DNA of 64,000 bases from Natronorubrum thiooxidans (GCF_900156475.1 NZ_FTNR01000002.1:248001-312000), one strand, 5' to 3'. Counted from the first letter of the stretch, positions 1-10,082 are shown. Numbers and translations: made by a program. The notes: generated by a model not told the origin, from the sequence alone.

Positions 1-2
1 AC

Positions 3-446
3 GCGCTGGCGGCGATCGACCTCGAGGAACTCTACGAGTACTACGGCTACTGCAACGACCTGCTCGTCAAGCTCAATGTGCAGGGCATGCGTGTCGCCGA
101 CGTCGCAATGCCGGCCGTCTACGGCGACGAGGAGTCGAGTATCACGTACGCCGATTACATCCCGAAGGTCTCCTCGATGCTGCTCCGGAACTTCCTGTGG
201 CGACTCCGGACGAAGTATCTCGTGCTCGATTTCCACCCGCTTGCGCTGTTTTATTTTGTCGGGGCCGGAGCGGCTGGGGCCGGCGTGCTCGGTGCGGGGT
301 TGACCCTGCTCTCCACGTTGCTCGGTGCCGGCGTGTCGATCGGCCAGACGAGCGTGCTGGTTGCCACTGCCGGAATCACGCTGTTGTTGTTCGCCATGGT
401 GTTCGACATGGCCGAGAGCGAACACCTCGAGTCCCAGGTTCAGTGA
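3..446 (+). CDS. Membrane-anchored family 2 glycosyltransferase, C-terminal part (5' end outside window)
   Basis: The frame is open from the first base and stops at TGA 444-446, leaving about 147 residues. The visible start contains YYGYCNDLLVKLN and then MPAVYGDEESSI, a block typical of the C-terminal part of polyprenyl-phosphate-type family 2 glycosyltransferases. Two hydrophobic segments follow (about codons 78-100 and 110-138), so the enzyme is tethered to the membrane. It would move a sugar from a nucleotide donor to a lipid carrier or growing glycan. It runs towards the flippase gene on the other strand (gap 78 bp), which supports a role in surface glycan assembly. The catalytic domain is not in the window, so donor and acceptor cannot be named. 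Confidence 0.75.
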   Translation, partial: ALAAIDLEELYEYYGYCNDLLVKLNVQGMRVADVAMPAVYGDEESSITYADYIPKVSSMLLRNFLWRLRTKYLVLDFHPLALFYFVGAGAAGAGVLGAGLTLLSTLLGAGVSIGQTSVLVATAGITLLLFAMVFDMAESEHLESQVQ

Positions 447-524
447 CGAAGCCGTCCACAGCACGCGGTTGATGAACGAACGGCGCGTTGCTGTGCTCCA
501 CAGCGAGCGCGTCACCAGTGCGGA

Positions 525-2150
525 TCAGTAAATACTGCCGTCGAGGACGCCAAGCACGAGTCCCGAGACGAGCAAGGAGAGGCCAGCGACGAACAGGACG
601 CGCTGTCCCCAGTTTCGTGTCGCTTTGCCGCCAAACCGTTTCTCGAGCCACCCGTGGATCGACTCCGCCCTTGAGCCAATCGGATCGGGAAACGCCGCGA
701 GGACCTCGAACGGCTCCGTCGGGTCCAGCGCACCGACAAGCAGCGCGAAGGTGAGGAAGATCACGAAACCGATCGGTGGGACGATGGTGAGTGCGAGCCA
801 CGGACCCGAAAGTGCCGTCGAGAGGGCGACGATAGGGACGGCTGCGAGAACGGTCGTCAGTATCACGCGCCCGAACCGGGCGTCAGCAAGCGGATCGAAG
901 CCGACGAGTCGCGCGCTCCAGCAGTGGAAGGCGAACATCGTGGCGTAGCCGATGCTCGTCGCGATGGCCGCCCCATGCATCCCGTAGCGTGGGATCAAGA
1001 CGGCGTTGAGCACGACATTGATCGCGGCCGCAGCGCCGGTCGCCGCGATCGGATAGCGGAGCGTTCCGTTCCCCTGTGACACGGCGAGAATCGGCCGGGC
1101 GAGTGCGAACCCAAGTGCGCCGGGGAGCAACAACAGTAGGGGCGTAATCGCCGGTTCGGCCTCGGCACCGAAGTAGATCGGGACGACGACGTCTGCGAGC
1201 GAAGCGAGACCGACCGCCATGACGGCCGTCAGCAGAAACGTGTACCGTGTCGTTCGGGATGCGAGTGCCGTGATCTTTCGATGCCGGTTGTTCGACCACA
1301 GCTCCGACGTCGAGTGAACGTACACGGTCTGGAGGGCAAGCGGGACAAACCAGAGGAATTCGGCGAGTGTGAGTGCCGCCCGGTAGTTACCCACGTCCGA
1401 ACTTGCGGCGAACCGCTGGAGCATCACGATGTCGATGTGATAGAGCGACATCAGCAGGAATACGAGAACGATGCTCATCGAGTTGAACGTCAGCAGCTCC
1501 GTTCGCGGAAATCGCATCGTCGGCTGACTGAACACACACGACAGCGAGATTCGACGGTGGACGAAAACGAGCCCGACAACGGCGACGATTGCGCTCGCGA
1601 ACAGGTGGCCGGCAAGGGCACCCATCACCCCGTAGCCGGCGTAGACGAGCGGAATCGCGACCACGACGAACCCGACCTTGTCGAGGACCTTCAGCGGCTC
1701 CGAGTATCGCTCGAGGCCAAATCCCATGAGCGTCTTCCGAGCATAATCACGAAACTGCGCCGTGACGACGAGCACGGCCAGCGCGTAGAAGTAGATGGTC
1801 AACTCCTCGCCGAACGCGAGGGCAACGAGCCCGAACTGGGCGGCGACGACCAGCAACAACGCCCCAGTGACGGCGAGAATGACTGCCAGCCGGAAATAAA
1901 AGCCGACGACGTGTTCGCTCCAGTTCGCCGCGGTGCGGTCCTCGGCGAGGAACTTTCGGACGCCATCGGTGATACCGGAGCTAACGAAGATCATGTAGAT
2001 GGCAAAGACGGAGAGCAAGAACGCGTACTCGCCGAACGCCGACGCACCGAGAAACCGGTACAACAGCGGCGTCGAAAGGGTCGTAATCGCCAGGACGATG
2101 ATCTTCGAGCTGACGACCGAGAAGACGCCGCTTGCGATGCTTCTGTTCAC
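525..2150 (-). CDS. Polysaccharide/oligosaccharide flippase (Wzx/MATE-like)
   Basis: A 541-residue polytopic membrane protein with about 12-14 hydrophobic segments and the N-terminus SIASGVFSVVSSKIIVL, as in Wzx-type flippases of the MOP superfamily. These move lipid-linked glycans across the cytoplasmic membrane. GTG at 2150 is the start; the first residues run straight into the first membrane segment, so no upstream start is needed. The last segment (about residues 520-538) ends the protein. Its neighbours, a glycosyltransferase and an exported beta-helix protein, fit an exopolysaccharide or S-layer glycosylation locus. Substrate unknown. Confidence 0.85.
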   Translation of the reverse strand: MNRSIASGVFSVVSSKIIVLAITTLSTPLLYRFLGASAFGEYAFLLSVFAIYMIFVSSGITDGVRKFLAEDRTAANWSEHVVGFYFRLAVILAVTGALLLVVAAQFGLVALAFGEELTIYFYALAVLVVTAQFRDYARKTLMGFGLERYSEPLKVLDKVGFVVVAIPLVYAGYGVMGALAGHLFASAIVAVVGLVFVHRRISLSCVFSQPTMRFPRTELLTFNSMSIVLVFLLMSLYHIDIVMLQRFAASSDVGNYRAALTLAEFLWFVPLALQTVYVHSTSELWSNNRHRKITALASRTTRYTFLLTAVMAVGLASLADVVVPIYFGAEAEPAITPLLLLLPGALGFALARPILAVSQGNGTLRYPIAATGAAAAINVVLNAVLIPRYGMHGAAIATSIGYATMFAFHCWSARLVGFDPLADARFGRVILTTVLAAVPIVALSTALSGPWLALTIVPPIGFVIFLTFALLVGALDPTEPFEVLAAFPDPIGSRAESIHGWLEKRFGGKATRNWGQRVLFVAGLSLLVSGLVLGVLDGSIY

Positions 2151-2416
2151 AGGTTACCTCCAGACATAGTGGGTCGACAGATCACAACCCCCATCGTCGA
2201 CGGTCCGATAGGTCGCTGATCGTGTCGATAGACAGCGTTCCAGTCGATCGAGCGACCGAAACCACCCCATGGCTGTACCACGACAGTATCAATATCCGAC
2301 ACACTCACGATAGGCCAACGATGGCCTCGCCGAGGCCTTATTATACGGAGGGTAAACGGCCGACGCCGCGGTCGAGATGGCATCGACCGCCGAGTTCCTG
2401 TCGGACGGTGTGCCGC

Positions 2417-4063
2417 TCAGTAAGTATTCTCCCAGGTCGTCACGTCGTTCGCACCGAGGTTTCGAATGCCGTCAACAAGTTCGTTCTTCTTGAACGTTGG
2501 ACTCTCGGCGGAGTCGTAGAGACAGACGGCTTCGGTGTTCGTCGTCGACTCGAGGACGGAATCTCTCACGAGCGAATCGGTGCCGAGATCGATGTAGGGA
2601 TACTGGCTGGCGCGCAGTTCGCTGTTGTAGACGGTTACATCGTCGGCCGTGTTGACGATCGCGTTTCGGTCGACGCCATCGCGGCCGGGCTGGGAGACGT
2701 CGATGTGGCTAAAGCGACAGTTGTCTCGTTCACAGCGAATGCCGTCACGGAAGCCGCTGGCAGACCCTGCCTCGCCGGTGATGGTGAGCTCTTCGGTGAG
2801 TATCTGCTCGCTTCGGTCACCGCCCCGAATCCATAGCGGGTAGCCACCGGCCGTCTCGTGGGTGATCGCCGTATCGACGATCGTGGTCCCACCACACTCG
2901 GGCGAGCAGACGATCCCGTGGTTGACGGCCGAACCGCGGAGTCGGATCCGGGTGTTGTCGATTCGGGCCCCCTCACACGTGTTCATCACCGAAATCGCGT
3001 GACTGGTCGGTTTCGGTGCGGTGTTTTCGATGGCAGCCCCGTAGATCTCGATGTTGCGGCCGCTTTCGATCCGAATCCCGCGCTGGGACCGGTCTTCCGG
3101 CCGTGTATCGTCAATTTCGACGGTCGGCCAGCGGATCTCGCTTCCCTGTCCACCAACCCGGATGTTTGCCCCGTTGCTGTTCTTGTAGTACCCCCCATGA
3201 ACGATGATCGTTCCGTCACCACCGGCCGCATAGAGGCCGTTGTTCGGGAACGCACCGAGGGCACACCGTCTGAACTCGAGTGTCCCCTTGTTCTGGTTGG
3301 CCTCGATGCCGATGGGGCCGCGCCAGCGGTTGCCGGCGTTCGGGGTGTTGTTGACCCACGCGCCGCCATCCGGCGCTCGGAACCGTTCGACGATCCCCCA
3401 GCCGTCAGCGCTCGTGATATTGAACAGTCCGGGACCCCACGTACCACTGTCGTGTTGGCCGCGGATGATGATATCACGAACCTCGAGTCGGTCGGAGACG
3501 TACGCTTCGATCGTTCGAATTCCCGTCTCTGGGGCCGTCTGATCGACATCGAAGCCTTCGAACCGAAGCCGTCGACCGGGACGGTACGAGACACCGAGCC
3601 GGAACAGTCGATACTGCGGGCCGTCGAACTCGTGATAGGTCGCTGGGACCAGCGTCGCGTTCTCGCCGACCATGCCGAAGTTGTCGAACCCGGTGAATCT
3701 GAACTGCTCGTCCATATAATACCGCCCTTCCGGAAACACGAGCAGCGTATTATCGGCTCGGAGGTCGTCGAGGATAGGTGTGATCGATTCGGACCCAGTG
3801 TTGTCCGCACCAGCCTCAACGACGTCGACGACGGTTTCGTAGTCGTCGTAGTACTGGCTGAACTGGCCCGAAACACCACTGGCAGTCGACGTCAATCCGA
3901 GCGTCGCAGCACCGACAGCCGTCACCCCCTGTAAAAACGTTCGCCGTGAGCTATGTCTACTGGTCTGGTCCTCGAGCGTCGATCGATCAGCAGTGTCTCG
4001 AGGTGACCGACAACGAGGCGCCTCCCGTCGCTCCGCATGCTCCATCCCACTTCGTTCCGACAT
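2417..4063 (-). CDS. Tat-exported right-handed parallel beta-helix protein (pectate-lyase-like fold)
   Basis: 548 residues. A twin-arginine signal (SSRRTFLQGVTAVGAATLG, about residues 37-56) lies behind an unusually long charged N-region, so the true start may be a later ATG (the MEHAE Met, residue 7). The mature part has many short repeats with V/I-D-N/G patterns such as RIDNTRIRLRGSAVNHG and TLEFRRCALGAFPNNG, plus a pectate-lyase-3-like opening ('VDVVEAGADNTGSESITP'). It is probably folded in the cytoplasm and exported, then binds or trims polysaccharide. A TATA-like CTTAAAAG on the minus strand near 4115-4125 could serve it. It sits between a flippase and a regulator. The enzymatic activity cannot be told. 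Confidence 0.75.
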   Translation of the reverse strand: MSERSGMEHAERREAPRCRSPRDTADRSTLEDQTSRHSSRRTFLQGVTAVGAATLGLTSTASGVSGQFSQYYDDYETVVDVVEAGADNTGSESITPILDDLRADNTLLVFPEGRYYMDEQFRFTGFDNFGMVGENATLVPATYHEFDGPQYRLFRLGVSYRPGRRLRFEGFDVDQTAPETGIRTIEAYVSDRLEVRDIIIRGQHDSGTWGPGLFNITSADGWGIVERFRAPDGGAWVNNTPNAGNRWRGPIGIEANQNKGTLEFRRCALGAFPNNGLYAAGGDGTIIVHGGYYKNSNGANIRVGGQGSEIRWPTVEIDDTRPEDRSQRGIRIESGRNIEIYGAAIENTAPKPTSHAISVMNTCEGARIDNTRIRLRGSAVNHGIVCSPECGGTTIVDTAITHETAGGYPLWIRGGDRSEQILTEELTITGEAGSASGFRDGIRCERDNCRFSHIDVSQPGRDGVDRNAIVNTADDVTVYNSELRASQYPYIDLGTDSLVRDSVLESTTNTEAVCLYDSAESPTFKKNELVDGIRNLGANDVTTWENTY

Positions 4064-4311
4064 TGATAGTCATGTTATTATGAGTAATGAGGGGGTCTAG
4101 TAACTAGGGATTCGGATAGCAATCTTTTAAGTTAGATCGAAATATTCACGATGGGAATTATTGTTACCTTTCGAATACATGTCTGGGGACACAGTGTGTA
4201 ATTGGCTCGTTCGGGTCGGGGGTGACGGCGGTTTTGCACGCCGACTGGCGAGCCAACGACATTTCATATCGATTTCATATAGACACGGCCGAATCCCACT
4301 GTCGACTCCTC

Positions 4312-4974
4312 TCATCCGTATTCGGTCGGCGTACGGTCGTTTTCGACCGTCCCGGCGATTAGATCCGAAATAGCGCGACGAAGGCGCTGTGAGACCGCCG
4401 AATCCGATATCTCGAGGCGAGCTGCGAGGTCGTCCTGTGTACAGCCCCGCGGAACGTCGAAATAGCCGGCGTAGTACGCCATCATGAGGATTTCGTACTG
4501 CTGTTCGGACAGGACGTACGTCCCATCGTCTGACACCGACGAGTCGTACAGTTGGGTTACGTGAAACGAAATCCCACGACTTCGACAACACTTCCGGAAC
4601 ATGGCTAGGGCATCTCGATCCGGGAGATGAACGCGTGTCACCCATCCTCGGTCGTTGCTCGTGATCGTGAACACGAACAGGCCGGATTCGGCGCAGTGCT
4701 CGGGGATGATCTCGAGGTCGGTCTCGACCGTGACCCGGTAGATCGCCCGGTTCTCGAACGTCGCGATGCGTGTCGGGTTCGAAATCGTGTGGTCAGTTTC
4801 CATCGCCGCCTCGAGTGCTGTATATGTCTCACCGAACGCGGAGAAAAACTGGAGACGCTGACCGTTGGCTGGAGCCGCGTACTCAGATCGGAGCGTGACG
4901 GCTGGCTGTTGCTCGATCGTCGGCACCAGCGCCAGATCGTCGTGAGAGAGGTGGACTTCGGCAATAAATCCCAT
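4312..4974 (-). CDS. Bacterio-opsin-activator (Bat)-type HTH_10 transcriptional regulator
   Basis: 220 residues. The C-terminal part (about 150-210) contains LSEQQYEILMMAYYAGYFDVPRG followed by TQDDLAARLEISDSAVSQRL, the HTH_10 domain found in many haloarchaeal regulators. The N-terminal 150 residues resemble the Bat-associated sensor region. A TATA-like GATAAATAAGG lies about 40 bp before the ATG on the minus strand (near 5011-5021). It stands alone between the exported beta-helix gene and the phosphatase-superfamily gene, so it may control the surface-glycan genes, but the sequence gives no target site. (The first motif is quoted over residues in two halves.). Confidence 0.8.
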   Translation of the reverse strand: MGFIAEVHLSHDDLALVPTIEQQPAVTLRSEYAAPANGQRLQFFSAFGETYTALEAAMETDHTISNPTRIATFENRAIYRVTVETDLEIIPEHCAESGLFVFTITSNDRGWVTRVHLPDRDALAMFRKCCRSRGISFHVTQLYDSSVSDDGTYVLSEQQYEILMMAYYAGYFDVPRGCTQDDLAARLEISDSAVSQRLRRAISDLIAGTVENDRTPTEYG

Positions 4975-5072
4975 AGAGATGTTCGTCTCGTATCGTCGGC
5001 GTCGACTGCCTTATTTATCGGACGCGTATTACACTTGCAGCAGCTGAAACGATCCGTGGACGGGTCGACGGC

Positions 5073-6758
5073 TCAGTTCAGATAGCCGAGATCCGCCAGC
5101 CGGTCCGTAATCTCCTCGTCCGGCACCGCTTGCTCGCGCTCGTCCGTGTCGTCGTATGCCGTATACGACACCGAGTCGATGGAGTCGACGATGGGAACGA
5201 CGGAGCCGTCCATTCGGTCGCTGGCCGGGACTCCCATCGCGGCCATGATCGTCGGTGCCACGTCGAAGAGATGGACGTGCTCGAGCGACTGGCTCTCGTC
5301 GATTCCCGCACCCATCGCCACGAACACGCCATCGAGCTTGTGGTTCCACGGTTCGACCGGTCCGAAGTACTCACCGTCGCCCACCTGCTCGGAGAGGGCG
5401 TGTTCGAACCCGGCGGGAATCGTCACGATATCGACAGTGTCGTCGACGTTCTCGCCGTGGAAATACTGCTCACGCGGTGCGACCGTCTCGAAGATCGGCT
5501 CTCCGTCGGGCGTTTCAACGGTCTGGAGCGTCCGAATGAGTTCCTCACGCACTTCGTCGTACTCCTCGGGCGGGACGACGCCCTCGGGATCGCGTCCCTC
5601 GAGGTTGATCCGGACGCCGAGTTCGGTTCGTGCACGGACGTACGCCGTCGACGCGGCGAAGTCGACCTGCTCGTTCGCCGTTCGAGAGACCCCGCCCGGG
5701 GCGTACTTTTTGGCGAGTTCTGCGAGTCCGACCTGCTCGAGGGCAATCCGAAGTCGACGCGCGGTGATTCCGAATCGAGCCGCGACCGCCGCGGCGCGTG
5801 CGGCCGTTCCGGGCTCCCAGGTGTCGTACTCCTCGCCTTCGCGGAGCCGTCGCCGCATCGGCGTCCACGACGGCATCCCCTTTCCGCCCGTCGTCGTCTC
5901 GAGATAGTCCTCGTCACGGAGGAACTCGTTGAGCCGGAACTCGTAACCGTCGTACGGCCCCATGCCGTGGTCGCTGACGAGGAAGACACGGTCAGGATCG
6001 TGTGCCTCGAGGATCGACGCGAGCTGCTCGTCGGTCGCCTCGTAGACACGTTCGACCATCGTTTCGTCGCCGTCGAACTCGTGGAAGACGGTGTCCGTTT
6101 TCTGGAACTGGACGAAGCCGAGATCCGGCTCGAACTCGTCGACGAGATACCGAAACGCCGCACCGCGCATCCCGACGAGCCGCTGATACTCCTCGATCTT
6201 TTCGGCATCGGAAACTGAGTCGTCGTCGCGTGTGTACCCCGGATAGATGCGGTAGTCACCGATCGCGTCACGGACGTCGTCTAAGATTCCCTCTGGGTGG
6301 CAGGTGGGATCTTCGGGACCGAGAAATCCCGGAATGACCGCCCCATCGAACTCGTCGGGCGGATGCGTCACCGGGGCGTTGACGACGACGCTCGAGCGGT
6401 CGTGGCGGTCCAACAGCGTCCAGAGCGGGTGTTCGTGGACGTCGTCGTTGCTCGTCACGTGCCAGTCGTAGCCATCGTAGCCGACGAACCCGATCGCGCC
6501 GTGCTTTCCAGGATTGGTTCCGGTGTAGAGCGACGGCCAGGCGCTCGGCGTCCACGGTGGGATCTGAGACTCGAGCGGAGCGGTGACGCCCGCCGAACAG
6601 AGGCGCTCGATGGTCGGAATCCGATCGTCCTCGAAGAGCCGCTCGAAGACCGGGAGACAGCCCGCGTCGATGCCGATCACTAGCGTCTCCAGGCCGCTCG
6701 AGTCGTTCCCGGTAGTCGTCGTCGATGCGTCGTCGTCTCGGTCAGAAGTGCCACTCAT
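5073..6758 (-). CDS. Alkaline-phosphatase-superfamily phosphodiesterase / nucleotide pyrophosphatase-like
   Basis: 561 residues. The metal site motifs of the type I phosphodiesterase family are visible: VIGIDAGCLP near residue 27, WPSLYTGTNPGKHG (nucleophile Thr/Ser region, about 73-86), and VFLVSDHGMGPYDGYEF (about 260-276). The N-terminus has no signal, only an acidic Thr-rich leader, so the enzyme is probably cytoplasmic. Members hydrolyse phosphodiesters, pyrophosphates or phosphonates; the substrate is open. Haloarchaeal paralogues often sit in glycan loci, as here, where they may act on nucleotide sugars or sugar-phosphate lipids (inference). The gene is monocistronic, with 234 bp before the next gene. 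Confidence 0.8.
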   Translation of the reverse strand: MSGTSDRDDDASTTTTGNDSSGLETLVIGIDAGCLPVFERLFEDDRIPTIERLCSAGVTAPLESQIPPWTPSAWPSLYTGTNPGKHGAIGFVGYDGYDWHVTSNDDVHEHPLWTLLDRHDRSSVVVNAPVTHPPDEFDGAVIPGFLGPEDPTCHPEGILDDVRDAIGDYRIYPGYTRDDDSVSDAEKIEEYQRLVGMRGAAFRYLVDEFEPDLGFVQFQKTDTVFHEFDGDETMVERVYEATDEQLASILEAHDPDRVFLVSDHGMGPYDGYEFRLNEFLRDEDYLETTTGGKGMPSWTPMRRRLREGEEYDTWEPGTAARAAAVAARFGITARRLRIALEQVGLAELAKKYAPGGVSRTANEQVDFAASTAYVRARTELGVRINLEGRDPEGVVPPEEYDEVREELIRTLQTVETPDGEPIFETVAPREQYFHGENVDDTVDIVTIPAGFEHALSEQVGDGEYFGPVEPWNHKLDGVFVAMGAGIDESQSLEHVHLFDVAPTIMAAMGVPASDRMDGSVVPIVDSIDSVSYTAYDDTDEREQAVPDEEITDRLADLGYLN

Positions 6759-6992
6759 CGTTTCATTGGTCTCGTGTTGGTTCTGTCTTCAGTCGACCAC
6801 ACCGGGCCACCCCGGTAGCGACGTCGGCCGATACCGCACAGTGATCTATCCGAAGCCGGGTCGACGACATACTTCATTATCGGTTCGCTAAAACGGCTGT
6901 GCGCCCGGAACATCGCGCTCGTGACGGCCATATGATGATATTGGGCCACCGCATCCCGAATTCTCGAGTGGCGGAGTCCGTCCACCGTGGCG

Positions 6993-8318
6993 TCACGAGT
7001 CGGCATCGATCGCGCCCTCGAGAATCGCCACGGCGTCGGCGACGAGTTCCTCGGCGCGTGGCTCGGTTCGGGCCTCGGCTGTGACCCGAACGATCGGCTG
7101 GGTCCCACTGGCTCGCACGAGCAGCCACCCGTCGTCGACCGCGATGGAGACGCCGTCGAGCGTCTCGACGTTGTCGTAGCGCTCGCGGATGCGTGGGCAC
7201 ACCCGGTCCATCACAGCGGCTTTCGCCTCGGTCTCGAGTGCCGTTCGCCGGATCGGATACGTCTCGACGTCGGCGACGAGTTCCGAGAGCGGCCCACGGT
7301 CGGCGACGAGTTCGACGAGTTTGCACGCCGCGAGCGGACCGTCCGGACACAGCGTCTCGGTCGGCCAGATCCACGCCCCGCTTGGCTCACCGCCGAAGAC
7401 GACGTCCGGCCGGCTCGCTTCCTCGGCCACGAAGACGTCGCCGACCGGCGTTCGCGTGACCGACGCCCCGCCTTCCGCGAGCGTGTCGTCGACGGTCATG
7501 CTCGTCCCGACCGGTGCAGCGACGACGTCACCGTCGCCCGCAGTCTCGCGGGCAAACAGCGCGAACAGCACGTCTTTCGGAACGAACGCGCCAGTCTCGT
7601 CGACGGCCATCATCCGATCGGCGTCCCCGTCGTGGGCGATCCCGAGGTCGGCGGCCGTCGATTCGACCATCGACGAGAGGCCAGTGAGCGTCTCTCGCGT
7701 CGGCTCGCTCGGCCTGCCCGGAAAGCTGCCGTCCTGTTGGCCGTTCAGCGTGACGACATCACACCCCAACTCAGCCAGTACGCGAGCAGTGATTCCGCCA
7801 GTGCCGTTGCCGACGTCGACGACGACGCTCAGTGGGTCGTCGATCGAGACTGCTTCAGCGAGTTCATTTGCGTGTCCTTCGAGTGCGCCATCGAGTGACT
7901 CGCGCGATCCCTGTTCGTTCCAGGGCCTGAGATCGTACGCCTCGCGATCGACGCGCGTCACGATGGCCGCCCGCTGATCGGGGCCGAAGGCCTTGCCCGA
8001 CGCCGACCAGAGTTTGATCCCGTTGTCCGGCGCGGGATTGTGCGAGGCCGTGACGACGACCCCCGCGTCCGCATCCGCCCAGACCACGGCTCTCGCGATC
8101 GTCGGTGTCGGCGCGACGCCGACCTCGAGGACGTCCGCCCCACACTCGCGCAAGCCGGCGATCAGTGCCTCGGCGAGGATCGTCCCGCTCTCTCGAGCAT
8201 CTCGACCGACCACGACGCGCTCGTAGCCCTCGGAGGCGACGGCTCGCCCCACGGCGAGTGCGAGGTCGGCTGTGACGTCGTCTCCAACTGGGCCTCGAAT
8301 ACCGCTCGTTCCGAACAT
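6993..8318 (-). CDS. glmM: Phosphoglucosamine mutase / phosphomannomutase family
   Basis: 441 residues, the normal size for the alpha-D-phosphohexomutase family. All four signature loops are present: active-site TASHNPAPDNGIK with phospho-Ser about 92, metal loop DGDADRMMAVD, sugar loop GGEPSGAW, and phosphate loop RASGTQPIVRV near the C-terminus. It interconverts hexosamine-6-P or hexose-6-P and the 1-P forms for UDP-GlcNAc or GDP-mannose synthesis, which feeds the glycan genes upstream. A TATA-like GTATAGTAATCC lies on the minus strand near 8350. The choice between GlmM and ManB specificity cannot be made by eye; GlmM is favoured by the short N-terminus MFGTSGIRGPVG. Confidence 0.85.
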   Translation of the reverse strand: MFGTSGIRGPVGDDVTADLALAVGRAVASEGYERVVVGRDARESGTILAEALIAGLRECGADVLEVGVAPTPTIARAVVWADADAGVVVTASHNPAPDNGIKLWSASGKAFGPDQRAAIVTRVDREAYDLRPWNEQGSRESLDGALEGHANELAEAVSIDDPLSVVVDVGNGTGGITARVLAELGCDVVTLNGQQDGSFPGRPSEPTRETLTGLSSMVESTAADLGIAHDGDADRMMAVDETGAFVPKDVLFALFARETAGDGDVVAAPVGTSMTVDDTLAEGGASVTRTPVGDVFVAEEASRPDVVFGGEPSGAWIWPTETLCPDGPLAACKLVELVADRGPLSELVADVETYPIRRTALETEAKAAVMDRVCPRIRERYDNVETLDGVSIAVDDGWLLVRASGTQPIVRVTAEARTEPRAEELVADAVAILEGAIDADS

Positions 8319-8486
8319 ATCTGTGTGCTCGCGGAAACGGGGATTACTATACGGCTGCTAACGGCGTACCTGCGACCTATGCTGTCGCTAAGCCTCTCGG
8401 GAGACGGGTTCGTCCATCGTCGACCGTGGCGTTCGTCGTTGTGAGCGTGCGTTCGGACCGACAGGGAAGCACGCACCCGTCTCCGT

Positions 8487-9788
8487 TCACCGGCCGACGA
8501 ACCGTCGCCAACCGAAAACGACGCCCTCCGCGGCGAGCCACACCACGCCGAGGACGATACCGACGACGTGCAGTATCTGCGGGAGGTGCATCCACGTCGG
8601 GAAGACGTACTGGGCCATCGCCTCCCACTCGCTGAGTATCGATTCGATCGGGCCGCGCTCGGTGTCGACCACTGTCAACTCGTCGCCCGGTGGTGCGTCC
8701 GACCGTTCGCTGACGCCGATACGGTCAGCCTCGTACGGCAGCGGGATCACAGTGCCGTCGAGGTCGTCGTACTGCCAGACGATTTCGCCGTCGGGATCGA
8801 CCTCGAGCACGCGGTTGTTTCGAGAGTCGGTAATGAGCGTGTTCCCGTTCGGCAGTCGGTCGGCGTCCCTGGGCCACTGGAGATTCTCACTCGAGGGGCC
8901 GGTGTACTGCCAGATGCGTTCGCCGGACTCGAGATCGTGCTCGACGATGCGATTGTTTCCGCTATCGGCGACGACCATCGTTCGCTGGGATTCGAGTCGG
9001 TGGGGATTGTGCTGGCGTTCCAGGATACTGTGGGCGCCCGGCTCGCCGACGACGTCGACGATCTCGTCTGTTTCCGGATCGACCTCGATGACCACGTCGA
9101 AGTTCCGGATACTCATCTGGAAGTTCCCGTTCTCGAGGGCGTCGATGTCGTTCATATGCGTCCAGTCGTCGTGTTCGCCGTCTTTCTCGGGCCCGCCGTA
9201 GGCCTCGTAAAACGGCGTTCCGGGGGTCAGATGCTCCTCGGCCTGCCACTCCCAAGTTATCTCGCCCTCGCGGTCGACAGTGAACGATCGATCGTTCCCC
9301 ATGTCGATGATCGCCGTCTCGCCGTCCTCGAGTCGCTCGACGTCGTGGACTTCGTGGTGGCCAATGAACTCGTCGTACCAGTCGTACTCCCAGCCGACCT
9401 CGCCCGACTCCTTGTCGAGTTCGACGACGCGGTTGTGGACGCAGTGGTCATCTCGCTCCTCGTACTCGAGGTACTCTTCGGGACAGTCTGCGGCGGGCGT
9501 CTTGACGGCCACGGCCGCGAGCACCGTCTCCGGATCGAGCTGTTCGACGGCGAACACACGCGAGTCCGGCACGGACCACTCCCAGGCAACCTCGCCCTCG
9601 GGCGTCAACTCGACTACCCGCCCGTCGTCGGTGTACGAGTGGACACCGACGAGCGTATTCCCGGGGTATCGCCCGTCTTCGTTGACGATATCGGCGTCAC
9701 GATCGACGACAACCGCCTGGATGCCGAGTGACACGATCAGGAGGACAATAACGACGGAGACGACGGTAATGCGTGTTCGCTGAGTCAT
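8487..9788 (-). CDS. Membrane-anchored arylsulfotransferase (ASST)-like beta-propeller protein
   Basis: 433 residues. A hydrophobic N-terminal anchor (about 7-27) is followed by repeated propeller blades with the pattern NRVLEVDPDGEIVWQYDD, NRIVEHDLESGERIWQYTG, NTLVGVHSYTDDGRV, and a C-terminal membrane segment (about 402-422). This layout matches haloarchaeal proteins of the arylsulfotransferase family. Characterised bacterial ASST moves sulfate between phenols. Whether this protein is catalytic is unclear, because the catalytic His was not identified with certainty. The propeller is probably outside the cell. Next to a sugar-phosphate mutase, a role in sulfated glycan modification is an attractive but unproven guess. 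Confidence 0.7.
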   Translation of the reverse strand: MTQRTRITVVSVVIVLLIVSLGIQAVVVDRDADIVNEDGRYPGNTLVGVHSYTDDGRVVELTPEGEVAWEWSVPDSRVFAVEQLDPETVLAAVAVKTPAADCPEEYLEYEERDDHCVHNRVVELDKESGEVGWEYDWYDEFIGHHEVHDVERLEDGETAIIDMGNDRSFTVDREGEITWEWQAEEHLTPGTPFYEAYGGPEKDGEHDDWTHMNDIDALENGNFQMSIRNFDVVIEVDPETDEIVDVVGEPGAHSILERQHNPHRLESQRTMVVADSGNNRIVEHDLESGERIWQYTGPSSENLQWPRDADRLPNGNTLITDSRNNRVLEVDPDGEIVWQYDDLDGTVIPLPYEADRIGVSERSDAPPGDELTVVDTERGPIESILSEWEAMAQYVFPTWMHLPQILHVVGIVLGVVWLAAEGVVFGWRRFVGR

Positions 9789-10082
9789 TCGTTGGGGTGC
9801 GTTGCGTTCAGACTGGCGTACTCCGACTCGAGCGGGCCGATCTGTATCCGTCCGTGATAGGCAATCTCATTCGAGGTCTCCACCCCCTACGCGGCGAAAT
9901 TTCATGAAGCTTGGGAGCGGTCTCGTCTCCGACGCGATTTCACGCGACCGAACGTTCACAGCGGCTGATCCGCGCGTATTGACCGGGTTCACTGTGTCTC
10001 TCGAGCTATCGACCGGTCGTGGAGCCGAGAGGGTCATTGGTGAACAATTGCAGGACAATCGCTATCACATCTCTCGAGCAGG

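Noticed and set aside
1281-2219. 312-codon open frame on the plus strand opposite the flippase
   Set aside because: Composition is rich in R, H, D and Q with no hydrophobic core; it mirrors the GC-rich third codon positions of the flippase, which has clear family features.
5130-6218. 362-codon open frame opposite the phosphodiesterase
   Set aside because: Antisense shadow; the minus strand gene has the metal-site motifs.
8568-9731. 387-codon open frame opposite the ASST-like gene
   Set aside because: Antisense shadow of the propeller repeats.
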